Positions 1 to 13,133 are shown, numbered from the stretch's first letter. The stretch is 64,000 bases of DNA from Microglena sp. YARC (GCA_022414725.1 JAJSRW010002078.1:1-64000), one strand, 5' to 3'. The notes: generated by a model not told the origin, from the sequence alone. Numbers and translations are program-made.

Positions 1-586
1 CATCCATGAGCAAGGACACCAGGGCAGGGCTGTGAATCGGAGTGGAGACAATCGACATTGCATGAGGAGAGGAGATGAGGAGGAGGAAGATGGGGATGGG
101 ACATGGAGGAGGAGAAGAGAGGAAAGAGGAGACGAGGAGGGAAAGTGGTTCATGGCGGTACTCAAGTCGAGTATAATCTGAAACTGACCTATGCCGAGGG
201 GAGAGGAGAGTAGATGTTGACACTAAGCCTTTTTTACTTAATTAGAAAATTAAATGAATGTATACTTACGATTTTTATTGGTAGATGTAAAGCTAATTCT
301 GCCTGCCGCCTTATAAACCGTCGCTTTCCCTTTATTCTTACAATTTATTATTGTAAGACACGTACATTGATGTTAAACACCTTTGCTTCAAAATATGCAT
401 TTCAACGTGTAACATCGCAATCTGTACGTTCTCCGTCTTCAAGCTCATTTCAAGCATATTTTTCAAAATTGATTACAATCTTACGTTTTTTTTTTTTTTT
501 TTTTCTATCGTAAGATTGAATTTGAAAAGCATCAAAAGACCCCAAAATGCTTGTAGATTGAAATCCGTCGAAGCAGGAACGCCATT
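1..586 (+). mobile_element. 3'-terminal remnant of the DUF7869-type transposon (copy 0)
   Basis: The first ~150 bases are a degenerate copy of the Glu-rich tail of the DUF7869-like gene, matching about 36,490-36,660 of copy 1. They are followed by the same A/T-rich subterminal region with CTTAC...GTAAG hairpins. The sequence ends at 586 with a diverged terminal repeat (GAAGCAGGAACGCCATT). Many small indels separate it from copies 1 and 2, so it is either old or poorly corrected. The rest of the element lies outside the window. Confidence 0.8.
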
Positions 587-682
587 CTATGTTAGTAATA
601 CAGTTGTTATAAATAAAATGAGCCACATTATAATCGAACGTCATGGCAACTTGAACGAAAAGATTTGACAACCGAATCCTTA

Positions 683-905
683 CAGTCGACGAATTACTAA
701 AATGAAACCGACTCGTACGGAACACATTACAGGTACCTAATGTTGTAGCAACCCACGGGCAGTGAACCCAAATTGCCGGACTATTAACGAGAATATCTGG
801 TTTCTTTTTAGATCACGGCTCTCCCATCCTTGCAGACTCCGTATCGTTCTTTTTCGGTACTTTCGAGAGTGTCCATTGAAGGACTCAGCCGCACTTAAGC
901 GAAGC
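683..905 (+). repeat. Terminal fragment of the mariner/Fanzor-related repeat family
   Basis: It starts at a TA dinucleotide followed by CAGTCGACGAATTACTAAAATG, a diverged form of the terminal repeat of the Fanzor element at 46,610. The next ~100 bases, including GTAGCAACCCAC, match the Fanzor 3' end and the copies at 25,303 and 43,925. The distal half (about 820-905, ending in a CCGCACTTAAG-like motif) is shared with 25,470-25,545 and 61,560-61,690. No inverted terminus is seen at the far end, so this is a truncated or composite copy rather than a clean MITE. Confidence 0.65.
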
Positions 906-2593
906 CTCTTCCCCAGTTACCGTTGCCCAAAGAACACCGGGGTCTTTGTTATGTGCAAATGCGTCATGTAGAGTTTCTTTGTGACTGCCATTTTGTAGGA
1001 CCATCCACTCATACAAATTGATTGTCAATTGGCAGTTTCAATGTTTTGCATTCAGTATAAAAAACAGTTTCATGTATTCTAGTACGCCACTATGTAACAT
1101 TAGAGGAAACATGGGTTCTGCGCTGTTCAATTTGAATCCCCATCCCAAGAGTTGGCAATCACCATCGAAGAGTTGCATATCCCAATCCAATAATTCAGAC
1201 AAGCGATTACACATCATGACCATGAGCTGCCTTCGTCCTCATGAGGATGCATGGAGTGCATCGATTGCATGACTGAGGACGAAACCGTTTCTTTGCGGAC
1301 GTCTACAATCCAGCGAAAGCTCCCACCACACAAAGGGTATGCCCTTCAGAGCACGTGACGCATATTCGGGTGGTACACTGCACCGATCGCGGCACCGTGA
1401 GTGACTTATTGCCGACTCGCCGGGGATTGCGCGTTGTGCACTGCTGGTCATTTCGTAACAGTTGCCATTGATGCACTTTGAGCCATGCCATGGGGGCTGC
1501 CGCTGTGTCTGGATATGTTGCATCTTTCTTCAACATATAGACTGCAGGTAGATCCCACACAGGGAGTCGTACAATCTTTACGATTTCCCGTTCTTCACAA
1601 GGGTGGTCAACCGAGGCATCATTCCTTAGGAACAACAACCTCTGGTTCGCGGACTTATCGAACATCCCGTGAGCATGGTCAACAAGCACACCATGCCATG
1701 AGCTGCTTCGCGCGCACCGAACTCAACCCTGGTGAGCACCAACACCAAGGTTAACCATGGACAATCGATCATCTCAGAGTTGAATAAACGCCACGGGGCA
1801 TGATTTACGACTCCGATGCAGTTGGGAGAAGCAGCTCTAAGTTGCGCACACAAGATGGGGGATATACGTGGAAAACAACGAGAATACGCACGGCCATGGG
1901 GTGACGCAAACGACCGACGCCGCGGTCGCTCTCATCCAGTATTGGGGCGCATGCTCCTTGGGGTCTCACGCATTTAACACCCGAGGCCACTCGGCAGGCC
2001 AATATTGCAACGTTTCTCAATCTCATGAATATGAGAGAAGCCATGACCCGCCATTTTCAGAGGATGAACAATACCCACATGCTCGCCAGAAGTCGTCTTG
2101 GCAATCGCCGTATAGAACCACATGTTCCGAGATTTCGATTCGTGACTATTCTGCATGAGGAAATCAAGGATGCTTGTGCACCTGCAGGGCCGACGCGCGT
2201 GTCTCGCATGGTCACACGCCCTTAAGCGCATTTGTGGAAGGCGTGCACGTAGGGCTAAGCAAGAACCGAGGAGTTGTCCAACACCATTTTGGTATTGCGT
2301 AACGAAACTCGTTTCCGCTTTACGGGCATGACACGCGCGCGATACGTACTTGCAGAGATCAGTGCCGACTCGCTTGTGTGGCAGCCCTCGAGACGCATGC
2401 GTCCCTGAGGTGGAGCAGCAAAGGCGTGGACGCTTCGAGTTACAATTTGTGATTCTCAAATACACAAAGACAGCAATGGTACATGGGTCTGAAGTTTAGG
2501 GGGGGTAATGTCGTGTTGTTTGTTGTTAAAGAATGCGGAGGAAACAAAATATTTGTTTGTGGCACTTTACAACAACAACAACGCACCTACAGA
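906..2593. other. Decayed sequence without a confident gene
   Basis: No open frame here could be recognised. The minus strand has several overlapping short open frames between 960 and 2,465 that switch frame repeatedly. This is the pattern expected of one or two frameshifted genes on that strand. A stretch near 1,040-1,223 (minus) reads like real protein (LLGWGFKLNSAEPMFPLML) but I cannot assign it. Given the flanking glycosyltransferase, decayed viral sequence is the likeliest content. Confidence 0.4.
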
Positions 2594-3870
2594 ATGAAGG
2601 TAGTCATCTTCGGAACCCATCCGAATCAGTTCAACGGATACAGCAAGGTCGTCTATGAGATTAGCAAGGTGTGGAATGCTCCGATATGAGCTTCAACATC
2701 TTCGGTTCCAGAACATGCACAACCACCCAGGCCATCGGAAGGACGTGCCTGCGAACGTGATCGTTCGTGTTCGATGCCATTAGCAAACGAAATCCACGAG
2801 CGCAAGGGTTCGGGGTAAAATTGCGCACTGGGCCATTATGTAACGACGCATCCGCCGCCGGACGTTCGTCTATCAGGATTTGGTAACGGACCTCATTGTC
2901 CGACACCATATTGAGAGAGGTGTGCGCCGCACCCAACCGCTCCGAGTTCAAAGTGGATTCGCGTATATAGACCAGGTTGCTATCACAGCGCCGCGATCTC
3001 CTTCGCTATACGTGAATGATAACGCAAATGCGGTGCTAGCCTTCACTCCCAGATGGCGAGAGACTGCATCAGGGACAGGGGATGCGGCTTCCATGCTTCT
3101 CCCTCCCCACGGCTGTCAAACCCCAATAACATACTATTCCCGTACCCAAAGACCGTCGCGCGCCGTTTTTTCGGACTGCCAGGGACTCATTCCTCATCCT
3201 GAAACCTTAACCGCCAACCAGCCGCGGAAGCGGTGGGACACTATATCTCCAGGCGTTCGCGTCGTCGCCCGCCTTCCCAATGCAGCACCCATCCGACTCG
3301 TAGTCGTGTACGGCGCTGACCGGTGGCTTGGAACATACCCAAACTCTTCGAGGCGAGAGCTTACTCAAGCGGGGAGTAAAAGACGCCCCCCAGGTTGTTC
3401 GCGATCGACGTTGGTCGTTCCACCGGATTGACCCGCAGATGTTTAACAGACATGGAGACTAACTTCCTGTACAACGTCGGGCAGGACATCGGAATCACAC
3501 GTGCGAGCGGAGGGAGGGATTCGGTCTCTGCAACTTTGAGCAGGCGGCCATAGGAATCCCTAAGTCGTGCCTGCCTTGGGGTGGTTTCCTGCATTCTTCG
3601 ATGAGACATGCGCATCTATGGGTCAAGCCCAAGATCTCCATTTACGTGGACACCGCTCGCGATGGCGTGGGGGCGGCGAAGGCCGAACTCTCTGCGCCTG
3701 TCGACTTTTGCCGATGCCATCATGAGTACTACGGGACAGAGACCTCATGTGCAGGCACGGGGCGAGTGCCCGAACGGCAGGACGTCGTCAGAGACTTTGC
3801 ATGGGGAGATATCGCCGATACGACTTGATAAGATCATCCGCGAGGACCATCATCGGTACCCAACGGGATA
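2594..3870 (+). pseudogene. Giant-virus-type glycosyltransferase (GT4-like), frameshifted
   Basis: The start is a clear ATG with MKVVIFGTHPNQFNGYSKVV, the typical N-terminus of glycosyltransferases encoded by mimivirus-like and phycodnavirus-like viruses. Further family landmarks follow in order but in different frames: YIDQV near 2,965, LAFTPRW near 3,040, NQPRKRWDT near 3,215, PIRLVV near 3,290, YVDTARDGVG near 3,640, and a C-terminal FAWGDIAD near 3,800. Family members of this kind are usually about 400 residues, which fits the span. At least four frame changes break it, so it is not expressed as one protein unless the indels are assembly errors. The role in a virus would be sugar transfer to virion or host glycoconjugates. 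The assignment rests on recognised motif order, not on an alignment. Confidence 0.75.
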
Positions 3871-5689
3871 TTATCATTGCGCGTGATTCTTTGCAATCCG
3901 GTCGTTCAAGAAGATCCAAGCGTCGTTCGTTTTTCTATAGCACCCTTGAAAGCCGCATTCTCTCACAACCGGTACCCGAACACAGCTAAAAAAAGTGTTT
4001 CAATGTATTGTTCCATAAAAATAAAGCGGAATGCAGGATATCATTGTAATGAACCAGGTGTCTGCAAGGGATTTGACCACCATTAGCAAGGAGCGTGAAC
4101 GGAAAACAAACGTGAAGTCTTCGTGGTAGTTCTAGAACGTGTTTTATTCCCGGAATAAAGCGGTGCGCATCTGTAGGAAATGTATACGTGTCACTTCGAA
4201 ATTCCAGAGGTTGTTTTTGGTTACCCGATGTTTGACATCGAGAGATGCACCCGATTTTCTATGAGGCCACCTCGTGATGAACGGTTTTCGAAGTGTCACG
4301 CGTCAACGCCACGAAAACAATGGACATCAGTTTGGCTACCACATGACAAGTCGAGCCTCTTTCCGGCACTAGATCCGACCAACCACAATTAATCTTCCAT
4401 CGTCCTACTACTCATAAACAATTCAGAGACACTTCATCGAGGGATGTCCGTCCCATTCCATCTGCACATGCGCACACAGTGGGAAGCCGATTCCCATAAA
4501 CGTCAAGTTCAAGGACATTGATTTTGAAGGGGGACCTACCGTCTTCGATTACAGAATTTCGCGTTTACCGACAAAGATTTCAGTGTAGCCACGGTCGTGT
4601 GAATGAGCGTGTAAAGAGAATAAAAGGACGGTAACTACGAAGTGTCCACGTATTCTTTTCGGGAGCCGAACCTACGATTCTTTCCAGGTCGAGTTGATAC
4701 ACAATTCATGACCCGGGAGCGAGCGCTTCGTTATCCGGTCCGTATCAAACACGTCTAACAGCAGGCCTCCGCAGAGAAACGTCATGAAATTGGGACAGGA
4801 CAAGTGGATGCTTGTGACGTTTACATTCGAGACCACGTCGCTAAATCAGCAATCACGAGGAGGGGCATCATCATCCGTGGCATACATCAACGACGACGTT
4901 GCGGGGTATGCGAACAAAGAAGATCGCCAGTGGGCCATGGCGCCTAACAAGAACCGACGTACACCTCTTCCCAGGGAGAATCCTATCTTAACGAACAACC
5001 GCATCGGAAACATGATTTACTATAACCGCGCGTCTCAATCAGAGGATGTCTCATCAGTATACTCCAAAGGAAAACCGACTAAATATGCCAACATTTAACG
5101 GATGGAATTGGGGGAACAACTCAACCTGTCAGGAGCACAACCAAGGCAGGATTCTTACAATAATAAAACGGGTACACCAAAATTCAACGGCATTTCCAAG
5201 AGTGTACATGAGCCATGAACGCGACCACAATGTACACACACCGCATTCCAGCAATACAATGTGAAGTACAGCAAAAAATTATATAAATGCATGAACCTAT
5301 GCAAAAGATAGACAACGAATCCTCAATCAAGAGCTTACAACATTGCGATTAACTGCACAACCAGTAGTCCTTGCGAAGCCGGGGCTCTCGGCTCCCGATT
5401 CGGTCCCAGTTGTACAGAGCGCGCGACGTAAATAGAGTGGGCAGCATCCCTATGAAACTCTATCCAAACCACCGGGTGGGTACCTAAGAGCTGGATTGTT
5501 CCGAAGAGCTGGATGAATCCCTGTAATATCTCTCTCTCACCACAACATTTGTTTGTATTGCGCAGGGATTCGGTGGTCACCGAAGAAGCACTACTAGCAC
5601 CAGGCGACAAGAATCAACTGGTACTAGTAGGAGGCGTGAACGTTCGCATTACTCATCATCAGTTTGCGAGAACGAGCACCTAAAAGATC
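3871..5689. other. Decayed sequence, no recognised gene
   Basis: There are short open frames on the plus strand at 4,180-4,392 and 4,784-5,098 (104 codons, hydrophilic, Asn-rich). They have no motif I recognise. Codons look ordinary rather than repetitive, so these may be pieces of one broken viral gene. No RNA gene or repeat was seen. The stretch at 5,280-5,640 contains no convincing open frame. Confidence 0.35.
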
Positions 5690-6185
5690 GGTTCCATGAC
5701 CGGGTGGAGCGGTTCCATGACTGGGAGGAGCGGTTCCATGACCAGGATCGGTTCCATGACCAGGATCGGTTCCATGACCAGGATCGGTTCCATGACCAGG
5801 ATCGGTTCCATGACCAGGAGAGCGGTGACCATGGATCGGCTGCCATGACCAGGAGGAGCGTGCGGGTTGCCATGACCGGGAGGATCGGTGCCAATGACCG
5901 GGAGGAGCGGTACCCAATGACCGGGAGGAGCGGTACCATGACAGGGAGGAGCGGTGCCATGACCGGGAGGAGCTGTGCCATGACCGGGAGGAGCGGTACC
6001 ATGACCGGGAGGGATCGGTGCCATGACCGGGGCAGGAGCGGTACCATGACAGGAGAGGAGCGGTGCCATGACCGGGAGGAGCTGTGCCATGACCGGAGGA
6101 GCGGTACCATGACCGGGGGAGGAGCGGTGCCAATGACCGGACGAGCGGTACCCATGACCGGCAGGAGCGGTGCCATGACACTGGA
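5690..6185. repeat. Minisatellite of 18-21-bp units
   Basis: Tandem units of the type GGTTCCATGACCAGGATC (18 bp, 5,730-5,820) pass into units of the type ATGACCGGGAGGAGCGGTACC (about 21 bp, 5,870-6,180). The unit length is near a multiple of three, so several frames stay open on both strands. The resulting long open frames (for example 5,624-6,181 on the minus strand) are consequences of the repeat, not evidence for genes. The array stops next to the copia LTR. Confidence 0.9.
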
Positions 6186-6197
6186 TCTAGGAAATTA

Positions 6198-6534
6198 TCA
6201 GCTTGAAATCACTCGGTAGAGTGGACAGTAGATTATAGCAGCGGCGCCGCGCGGCGGAAACAGACGCACCAATCTATACACGAGACAAGGATAACGTTAC
6301 GCACACAGGAGACCGCATAAAGGGGCACCCTGTGGTGAAAGGAGGCGGTAGACAGGAACCTAACAGGGTACAGATCAGACCGGAGAGACGTAGGTGACCA
6401 GGAAGCTGCCACTGAGTCATCTCAAGATGACTCAGTCCCACGGGAAGCTGGCTCAGGAGAGCCGATAGTTCTAAGGGAGTACATAAGTAGTCACCAGTCA
6501 TAAAAACGCGTGAGAGCACCGCTATACATGCTGA
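6198..6534 (-). repeat. Copia 3' LTR
   Basis: It shares TCAGCTTGAAATCACTCGG at one end, AGACAGGAACCTAACAGGGT in the middle and GCTAT...CATGCTGA at the other end with the repeat at 13,134-13,534. It is about 60 bp shorter than that partner. A direct ~45-bp repeat (CACCTATG...GGTGACAT) lies just inside it at 6,538-6,600. Confidence 0.8.
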
Positions 6535-6895
6535 TACTCACCTATGACACAGGTGACATACAATAGTACTACTCCACCTATGGCACTGGGTGACATAGAA
6601 CTATATGTAACAAATTAAAAAAAATCGAGAGAAACTTCAAAGAGAACCCGAAGGGGTGTAAGGGAAGGTATGAAAGCAAGGCAAAGAACCAAAATTTGCC
6701 AAGTGGATATAAGAGGACAACTAAATATCAAAGTCGGGTTAACAACGGTATAGAAAACCCGATCCGGAATAGGAACCTAATGCCAAATCAATGATAACTT
6801 AAAGAAAACTGTAAATGTAACCAAGAGAAACCCTAAAATGTAACCAAAAATTCCAGAATACATGTAACCAAAAAAAATGGTTTAAGGAGAATCAG

Positions 6896-8370
6896 TCATT
6901 CCAAACATGCGAATGAAACGCCAGCGGAACACCATAGGATCAAGGGCTTGGTGAAGGGGTCAGCCACAGTTGTCCTTAGTGTTAACATAGGCAACATCCA
7001 CCTGGCCATCCTCCACCAGCTCCTGGATATAGTGATGGATGACATCAATGTGCTTGTTGCGAGGGAGCAGCTGACAGTCATTGGGCCCAGCTCAAGGACC
7101 CCAAGTTGTCACCTCTGATGGTGACCAGGTCACAAGGCAGCCCTAGATCAATTCTCAACTTTTTCAACCATTGCACCTCCCGGCTGGCAGTCTGAGACAG
7201 GGCCTGATACTCAGCCTCACTGGAGCTAACAGCAACAGTGGGTTGCCTTTTGCTCATCCAATTCACAAGGCAGCCTCCAGCAAGCACAGCATAGCCAGTC
7301 TGAGATCTGCCTGTCAGACCCATCATCAGCAAAGGATGAGTCACTAAAAGACAGTAAAAGAGAAACCAGGGCTGTGAGTGTAAGTGAGGCCCAGATGGGA
7401 ATGTTCTTCTCAAATACAAAAGCAAGCGCTTGGCTGCAGCCCACAGGGGGGGCAGTGGGTTTGAGCAGAAAACCTGGACAGGTAGCTAACAGCAAAAGAA
7501 ATATCAGGCCTTGTGCAGGTAGCCAGGTACAGCAAAGCCCCCACAAGAGAGAGGTACTGGCTATTAGAGGCCAGAGGTTCTCCAGGAGGATCAGTGACAG
7601 TGCACTGGGACATGGAACTGAAAACTTGGGCTTGGTAGCAGCAGAGAGACCAAACTGCTCCACCAGCTCAACAATGTAGGAGTGCTGGGAGAGGTCGATC
7701 TTAACACACCTGCCGTCAGAATCAAGTGTACAAGTCATGTCCAATGAAAGGAACCGCGACAGGTACACCCATTTCCTTGACTTCCCACCAGCTGCTTCCA
7801 TAGCCTTGATCAGCAAGTGCATACCTATGCAGCGCACTAAAAGCACAGATAAAGTCTTCCAACATAGGTCAGGACATAGCTCCACCCACCAGTAGAATCC
7901 CTCCTGAAATACAGAGCAGGTTCAGCTTTGCCCATGGTAAACGTGGGCAACCAAAACCTGCTTTACATCTTTTGCTCCAAGCCCTGGGTGCCTGCTTCCA
8001 AACCATAAAGAGATTTAATTAGCTTGCACACACAGGGGAACATTGTCAGACCAAGTTCATGAAAGCCCTCAGGCTGGTAGCAGAACAGGTCCAGACCAGG
8101 TTCCAGCTTGGCATTCAAGAATGCAGTCTTGATGTCCAGCTGCCTCACAAACATTTTTCTATGAGTGATGGCAGCAAGGAGCACACGAAGACCTGCTTTA
8201 GAGAGACGGGGGCATATACAGTCATGGTAGTCCAGCCCCAGGACGTTGCAGAAACCACGAACTACAAAACGAGCTTTAAAACGCAAAGAACCATCAGCCC
8301 CATGTTTCTTGACAAATAACCATTGCCAAGATAGAATCCTCTGCCTAGAGGCTGTGGAGTGAGGACCCAA
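6896..8370 (-). pseudogene. Copia reverse transcriptase and RNase H remnant
   Basis: Reading down the minus strand, 8,370-7,963 contains the N-terminal part of copia reverse transcriptase. It has FKARFVVRGF, then QLDIKTAFLNAKLE (equivalent to the MDVKTAFLNG motif) and VCKLIKSLYGLEAG (KSLYGLKQA motif). About 7,885-7,226 carries the remainder. The end (7,425-7,078) is RNase H with VSSSEAEYQAL and REVQWLKKL, the signature of the copia C-terminus. Several frame changes separate these pieces, and I could not find an intact YVDD motif. Function was cDNA synthesis and RNA removal; it is dead here. Confidence 0.87.
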
Positions 8371-9444
8371 GTGCCATGAGCATGGAGGGAGGCCACCTCA
8401 TCCTTCATAGCCTGCAGCCAGAGATCTCTGTCTGGGTGGTAGGTAACATTGCAGCTTTATAAGAGAGTTCAGTAGAGGTAGAAATAAAAGCCCCCACGTA
8501 CAAGCAGTGTACTTGTACATGGGCAGCGGGGATATCAGCAGTATCAGCAGTAACCGGTAATAAGCCCCCAGCGGCAGCACTTCATGCGTGGTTGAACAAG
8601 GCCGGCCTCCTTTGCCTCTAAATCGTCGAAGCCTGGGTACACTGGAACACCCCAGCCATACGCAGTATCTGACCCGGACCTGTGTTCGAGGTCATCACTC
8701 ACATCATCTGTGACGGCCACATCGTCGCAATGCCTGGTCCGGTATAAACCACCAGGTATAGCAGGGGGTGAAGTGATCAACAAAAAAAAAAACCCCTCTC
8801 CGAAAATCACACGAGCATCCTATAATAGGTCTTCCTAGGACGGGCCGATCCACAAAGGACCAACATCGTGCGATTCAGAACAACTGGCTTACAAAGCCGC
8901 GACTAAATAAGTTCCTCGTACCTGTACAAATCACCGGCACAAAACGCCATACATAAGGAGAGTGGTCAGTGGACGGGGGGTTGGCGACCTGTACTAGGTT
9001 CCACTATGACCCGAGGCTGGTCCTAATTGCCTACGACTTCACACGACGAAGTGACGTGTGCTTTATTCTGCATAGCAGAGCAGGCGAGGAAGCCCGGCGA
9101 CCCCCTGAGATTCGAATAAATTTTAGAGCGTTGAAGGAACATCAGACTCCCCCTGGCCCAATGCCGCCGCACGCGATACAGCCGACCATCATTACCTGGC
9201 CTGGGACGCATCGTCATCCCATGACCATGTAAAGCGGTCAACAATCGGGTTGGTAAAGGGCCCAGGACTTGTCAGTATCAAGCCCTTACCGATGATAGCG
9301 GGCAGGGGTGCGAGAAAAAATACTGAGATCCATCATAGGGAAAAAAAGCCCAGGGATACAGTTATAGCTAAACTGTTATAGAAGAGCACATCACGACTCT
9401 CTACCACTGGCGCAACTTAGAACCCAAACAAGAATAACCCTTAC
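8371..9444 (-). other. Degenerate copia spacer between integrase and reverse transcriptase
   Basis: In an intact copia polyprotein this would be the integrase C-terminus and the linker to reverse transcriptase. No frame is open beyond 90 codons and no motif was recognised. A poly(A) stretch lies near 8,784. Confidence 0.5.
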
Positions 9445-10217
9445 TCACCAGAGAATACCCAACCAGTCTACAGTAGATAACGCCCTTTCGTCAAGCTTAT
9501 TGCGCTTCTTCCCATTCACTAAGGTAACATAGCATGGGCACCCGAACACGCGCAATAACGATACATCAGGTAGAACCCCAAAGAACAACTCATAAGGAGT
9601 CTTGTCACCCTGATTAGGCAGCCGGTTGCGTAGGTAACACGCGGCGAGGAAGGCATAGGGCCAGAAGGACTTAGTGAGCTTAGACTCCAAGTGAATGCTC
9701 CTAGCTACTTTCTGAAGGACCCCATTGTACCGTTCCACAGTCGCATTCTGCTGAGCAGTGTAAGCCATGGACAATTCATGCACAGCACCAACCGATTCTA
9801 ACCAATCCTCGAACCACTTCACTATAAATTCCTTAGCCCTGTCAGGACCTAAGACACTTGAAAAACAAAATCCATAGCAGCTGAGTCATCCATCTGAGGA
9901 TGGTAGTTTGAACTGCTAAGGAACTTCATCCTGGTTCTCAAGCACAAGACCTCAGCATAGCCAGGAGTATTGGTCGAGGTGAGACACAGAACATAAAACT
10001 CCCCACGCAAGCCCCTAATATTAAATGGCCCCATGATGTCCAAGGTGAAGGCGTTGTAATGGGGCACGGATCCTAGTTTTGCTTTCTTTAGGAAAAGGAT
10101 ACGTTTCCCTTTGCCCTTCTGACAAGCATCACATGGGATCTTAGACAGTCTTTGCACGTTGTTTGAGAGTGAGGGGTAAGTTCTGAACCAAAACCCTTCC
10201 TTACAGAGGTTGTGCAT
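9445..10217 (-). pseudogene. Copia integrase remnant
   Basis: The first part (10,217-9,849) has the pre-integrase/integrase signature CDACQKGK and a catalytic-core segment around FTLDIMGPF, whose Asp is a likely first catalytic residue. The second part (9,822-9,445) has YTAQQNATVERYNGVLQKVA, containing the core Glu, then LRNRLPNQGDKTPYE and LRVFGCPCYV, all standard copia landmarks. A frameshift between 9,822 and 9,849 splits the core. Intact copia integrase would be about 450 residues, and about 250 are visible. Confidence 0.87.
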
Positions 10218-10640
10218 GGCATCATAGCCAGGTGACCCAGCGCCTATGCCACAACATTCAGGATGTAGGGATCACAACCCACCATCCTCATCCAACATCA
10301 AGAGCAAAAGCTGGATAATCTTCAAGCCACCATACAAACGCCACGAGGGGTTGACAAGGCCTACATGCAAACTTGTACACACATCACTGGAGGCAGGGAA
10401 AGACCAGACAGAACAGAAGGGAGCCCTGTGTGCAGTACAAGCTTCGACTATCAAAAGAATCTTGGCAGTTGAGCTGGGGGGGCAACAGCATTTACTGACA
10501 TGAGTATGTTCACCGGACCAGTGTGGGATGTACGAGAACATTGGTTAAAGTGATTGTGTTGGTAACCAATCACTACATAACACAATAGAACCCGGTGACG
10601 CCACAACAGAGGCCGTTGAAGGCCACACCATCACCAAGAT

Positions 10641-13130
10641 TTAACTGATGGCCCAAGTCTCAGAAGCATGAAAACACAGGGTGAACAAAGACATATCACC
10701 TGGTGATTGACATCCAGCTCCAGAATCAAAACAATGCCAGACACCCTCAGACAGGCTCGGGCTGCAGACATTTGAAATTTCGGCGCAGCCGCAAGAAGAA
10801 AAGGACAGAGCGTACCTCCTATTTCTTGTCCAAAGCATACCCATCAATCTGAGCCTGCAAGGAGGCCAGCTGCCGCGGAGTAAGCAAGCACGCTGGAAGG
10901 CCAAGGCCATGGGCACCGGAATTGGTAACCGGGGTGCACCAGGCTTGGGTCTTACGCAGGTGCGGATGCTTCGTTGAAACAGCGATCCTTCGAAGTGGGT
11001 CGTCTTGCTGAGGCAGTGGGCCCCAAGTGCAATCCAGACGTCGCTTGTTGAACCAGAAACCGCTGAGAAAGCAGATCCCTGCCACGCTGAAACGCAGCAT
11101 TGGCAGGAACCTGGGGAGCGGTCCCGGGACCAACCAGGATGCCTGGAGTCGGACCTGGGGGAGAGCAATGTTCAAAATGTCGAGAGACCGATATGCCTCC
11201 AGACAAGAACCAGTAATCTACAGTCTGTCCTGTTAGCCAACATCATACCGTACTGATCCGCAGCGATTCAAATCGATCAAACGGATCCCATTCACAATGG
11301 TTTTCCATGGCGTGCGCTGAGTGACAGGACGTCCAGCAACTGCGGAGGTCAGTGCACAGACTGGCGAACTATGCGCGTAAAGAAATCATCGACACGGTCA
11401 GAAAGGGCCCATGTGCGCATTATAAAAAAAAAAAGGTTCGATAGCGCATGAGAGGACTCTAGAGGCAAGGCATCAGACTGCGTCTTCCGGATATCCCAAA
11501 AGGATAGTCCCGAGGGGTGGCAAAGTCCTGGTATACCTTGACCATATCGTGCCTCCATTGTTCGCGGAGCATCAATAGTTAAACACATGAACTCCTGACG
11601 TTCGAGAGGGGCAGTGCACTGAAACCCCAACAGTGCAGATCAAACGAGACTCGCACCATGAATGAGGTATTAGAACCCAGCTCCATTCGCAGAAGGGACA
11701 GGAGCCAAGGACCTACGAATGTCCATGAAATACTCCGCAGCAAGACCAGTGCGTCAAAGAGCGCGCTGGTCGTCTATGGTTTCCTAATCACAGGAATGGA
11801 CCTCGCAACACTCATAAGCAGCTCGAAATCTGGGCTAACAGGACACAGAGGGACAGGCAGCTTCGCACAAACTGATAACCAAGCTTCTCGTGATCACTAC
11901 GCCTCGTACACCAAAGGAAACACATGAATGCTGGGGATACAGAGAATCCCAGTAAGTGACTGGACCAATTTTGAAAGAAGAACGACGACACCACTGGTAC
12001 CAAGCTCAGAGAAAGCCATCACTCGGCGATGCCTCAGCTTCGACAACACTAAGAACATTTGCCATTGTGAGCCTGCATATCGCATCCGACCCGTACAAAG
12101 AGCGTTCAAGGACTCACCATGCCGTCGATCCTGGTTTGATCGCAGGCGGTAGTCCGGCAAGTTCAAAGTACGGAGGAGAGTCCCACCACGTGAGCGCAGA
12201 TGCTGTGCCCGCAAGATCGCCATGACCATCGTGCTGTATAGCAAGGAGGAGGGCCAGGGGCAGGAGGCAGCTCCACCGGCGGAGGCGAGGGGGTTCCAGG
12301 AGGCACCAGCAGCAGAGTGCGTGCCCAGAGGAAACAGCAGCTCGCGCGAGAGGCGAGTGTGGTAGCCAGGGAGGCCACGCTCCATGGGGCAGATGCAGAG
12401 GAAAACAGAAGCAAAGCCCTTCAAGAAAGTGGCTTAGCCACCTGCCGGTAAGCCGGGGGAACAGGCTCAAAGGAGCGCGCGACGAAGGCTGAGGCTGAGA
12501 GTACACAGGGTGCGAAAGCTCTCGATTAGGCATCTGCTGATCAGCAGGGCTCAAGTACACGCGGCGAAACAGCGAAGTCTCAAAGACACGAGTGGCAGCA
12601 GGCAGATGGGGTCACGCCACCGAAGTCAGCACTCGTGAGCACTCTGCAAGTCCTCCTCATCATGAGTAGTAGTAGATTAGTCTTCATCATAATTGAAAGG
12701 GACGAAAGGAGGCTGCGGGTCTGATGCACAACGGTATGATCTGTGTCTGTACGACAACACAGCTTCATCAGGACATCCTCAACATCAGAGGAAAGGCGTC
12801 GAACATTGAGAGAAGGAACCGTAAAGTTGGAGGATTGACCGGGGGGGTTACTTCCTTGATGGCCGGAAGGATCCTCCTCTACGGCAGCAAGAGGCCGCTG
12901 GTGCACAGTCGTCTAGCCAATCCAGAGGGAACCTTCACCCCCGTTGTGGAGGATTCGGTGGTTGTGTCGCCATCCATTGCTCACAATGACACTGCGGATC
13001 CCACGAGCCCATGAAACACCATAAGTTTTGGTAAGTTTCACAAAGCCGGCAGGAGGCCCTCGCGGAAGTTGCATTATCAAAGCAGTGGGGAGTGTATGAG
13101 GGGGTGGGGATAGAGGAGTCCCATGTAACC
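10641..13130 (-). pseudogene. Copia gag/protease region remnant
   Basis: The aspartic protease motif is visible at 10,713-10,727 on the minus strand as DSGAG within WHCFDSGAGCQSPGDMSLF. It corresponds to the copia WLIDSGAS...M.GD...LF pattern and lies just upstream of the integrase, as expected. The stretch from 10,760 to 13,130 should hold gag and the untranslated leader. It has only short overlapping minus-strand open frames (for example 11,897-12,424) and I could not identify a capsid or zinc-knuckle motif in it. Confidence 0.65.
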
Positions 13131-13133
13131 TAT

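Noticed and set aside
683..905. Autonomous MITE with two inverted ends
   Set aside because: Only one end matches the mariner/Fanzor terminus; the other side has no inverted partner, so it is listed as a terminal fragment.
5624..6219. His/Ser/Trp- or Arg/His-rich frames over the minisatellite
   Set aside because: Both strands are open only because of the short tandem repeat; no flanking domain.
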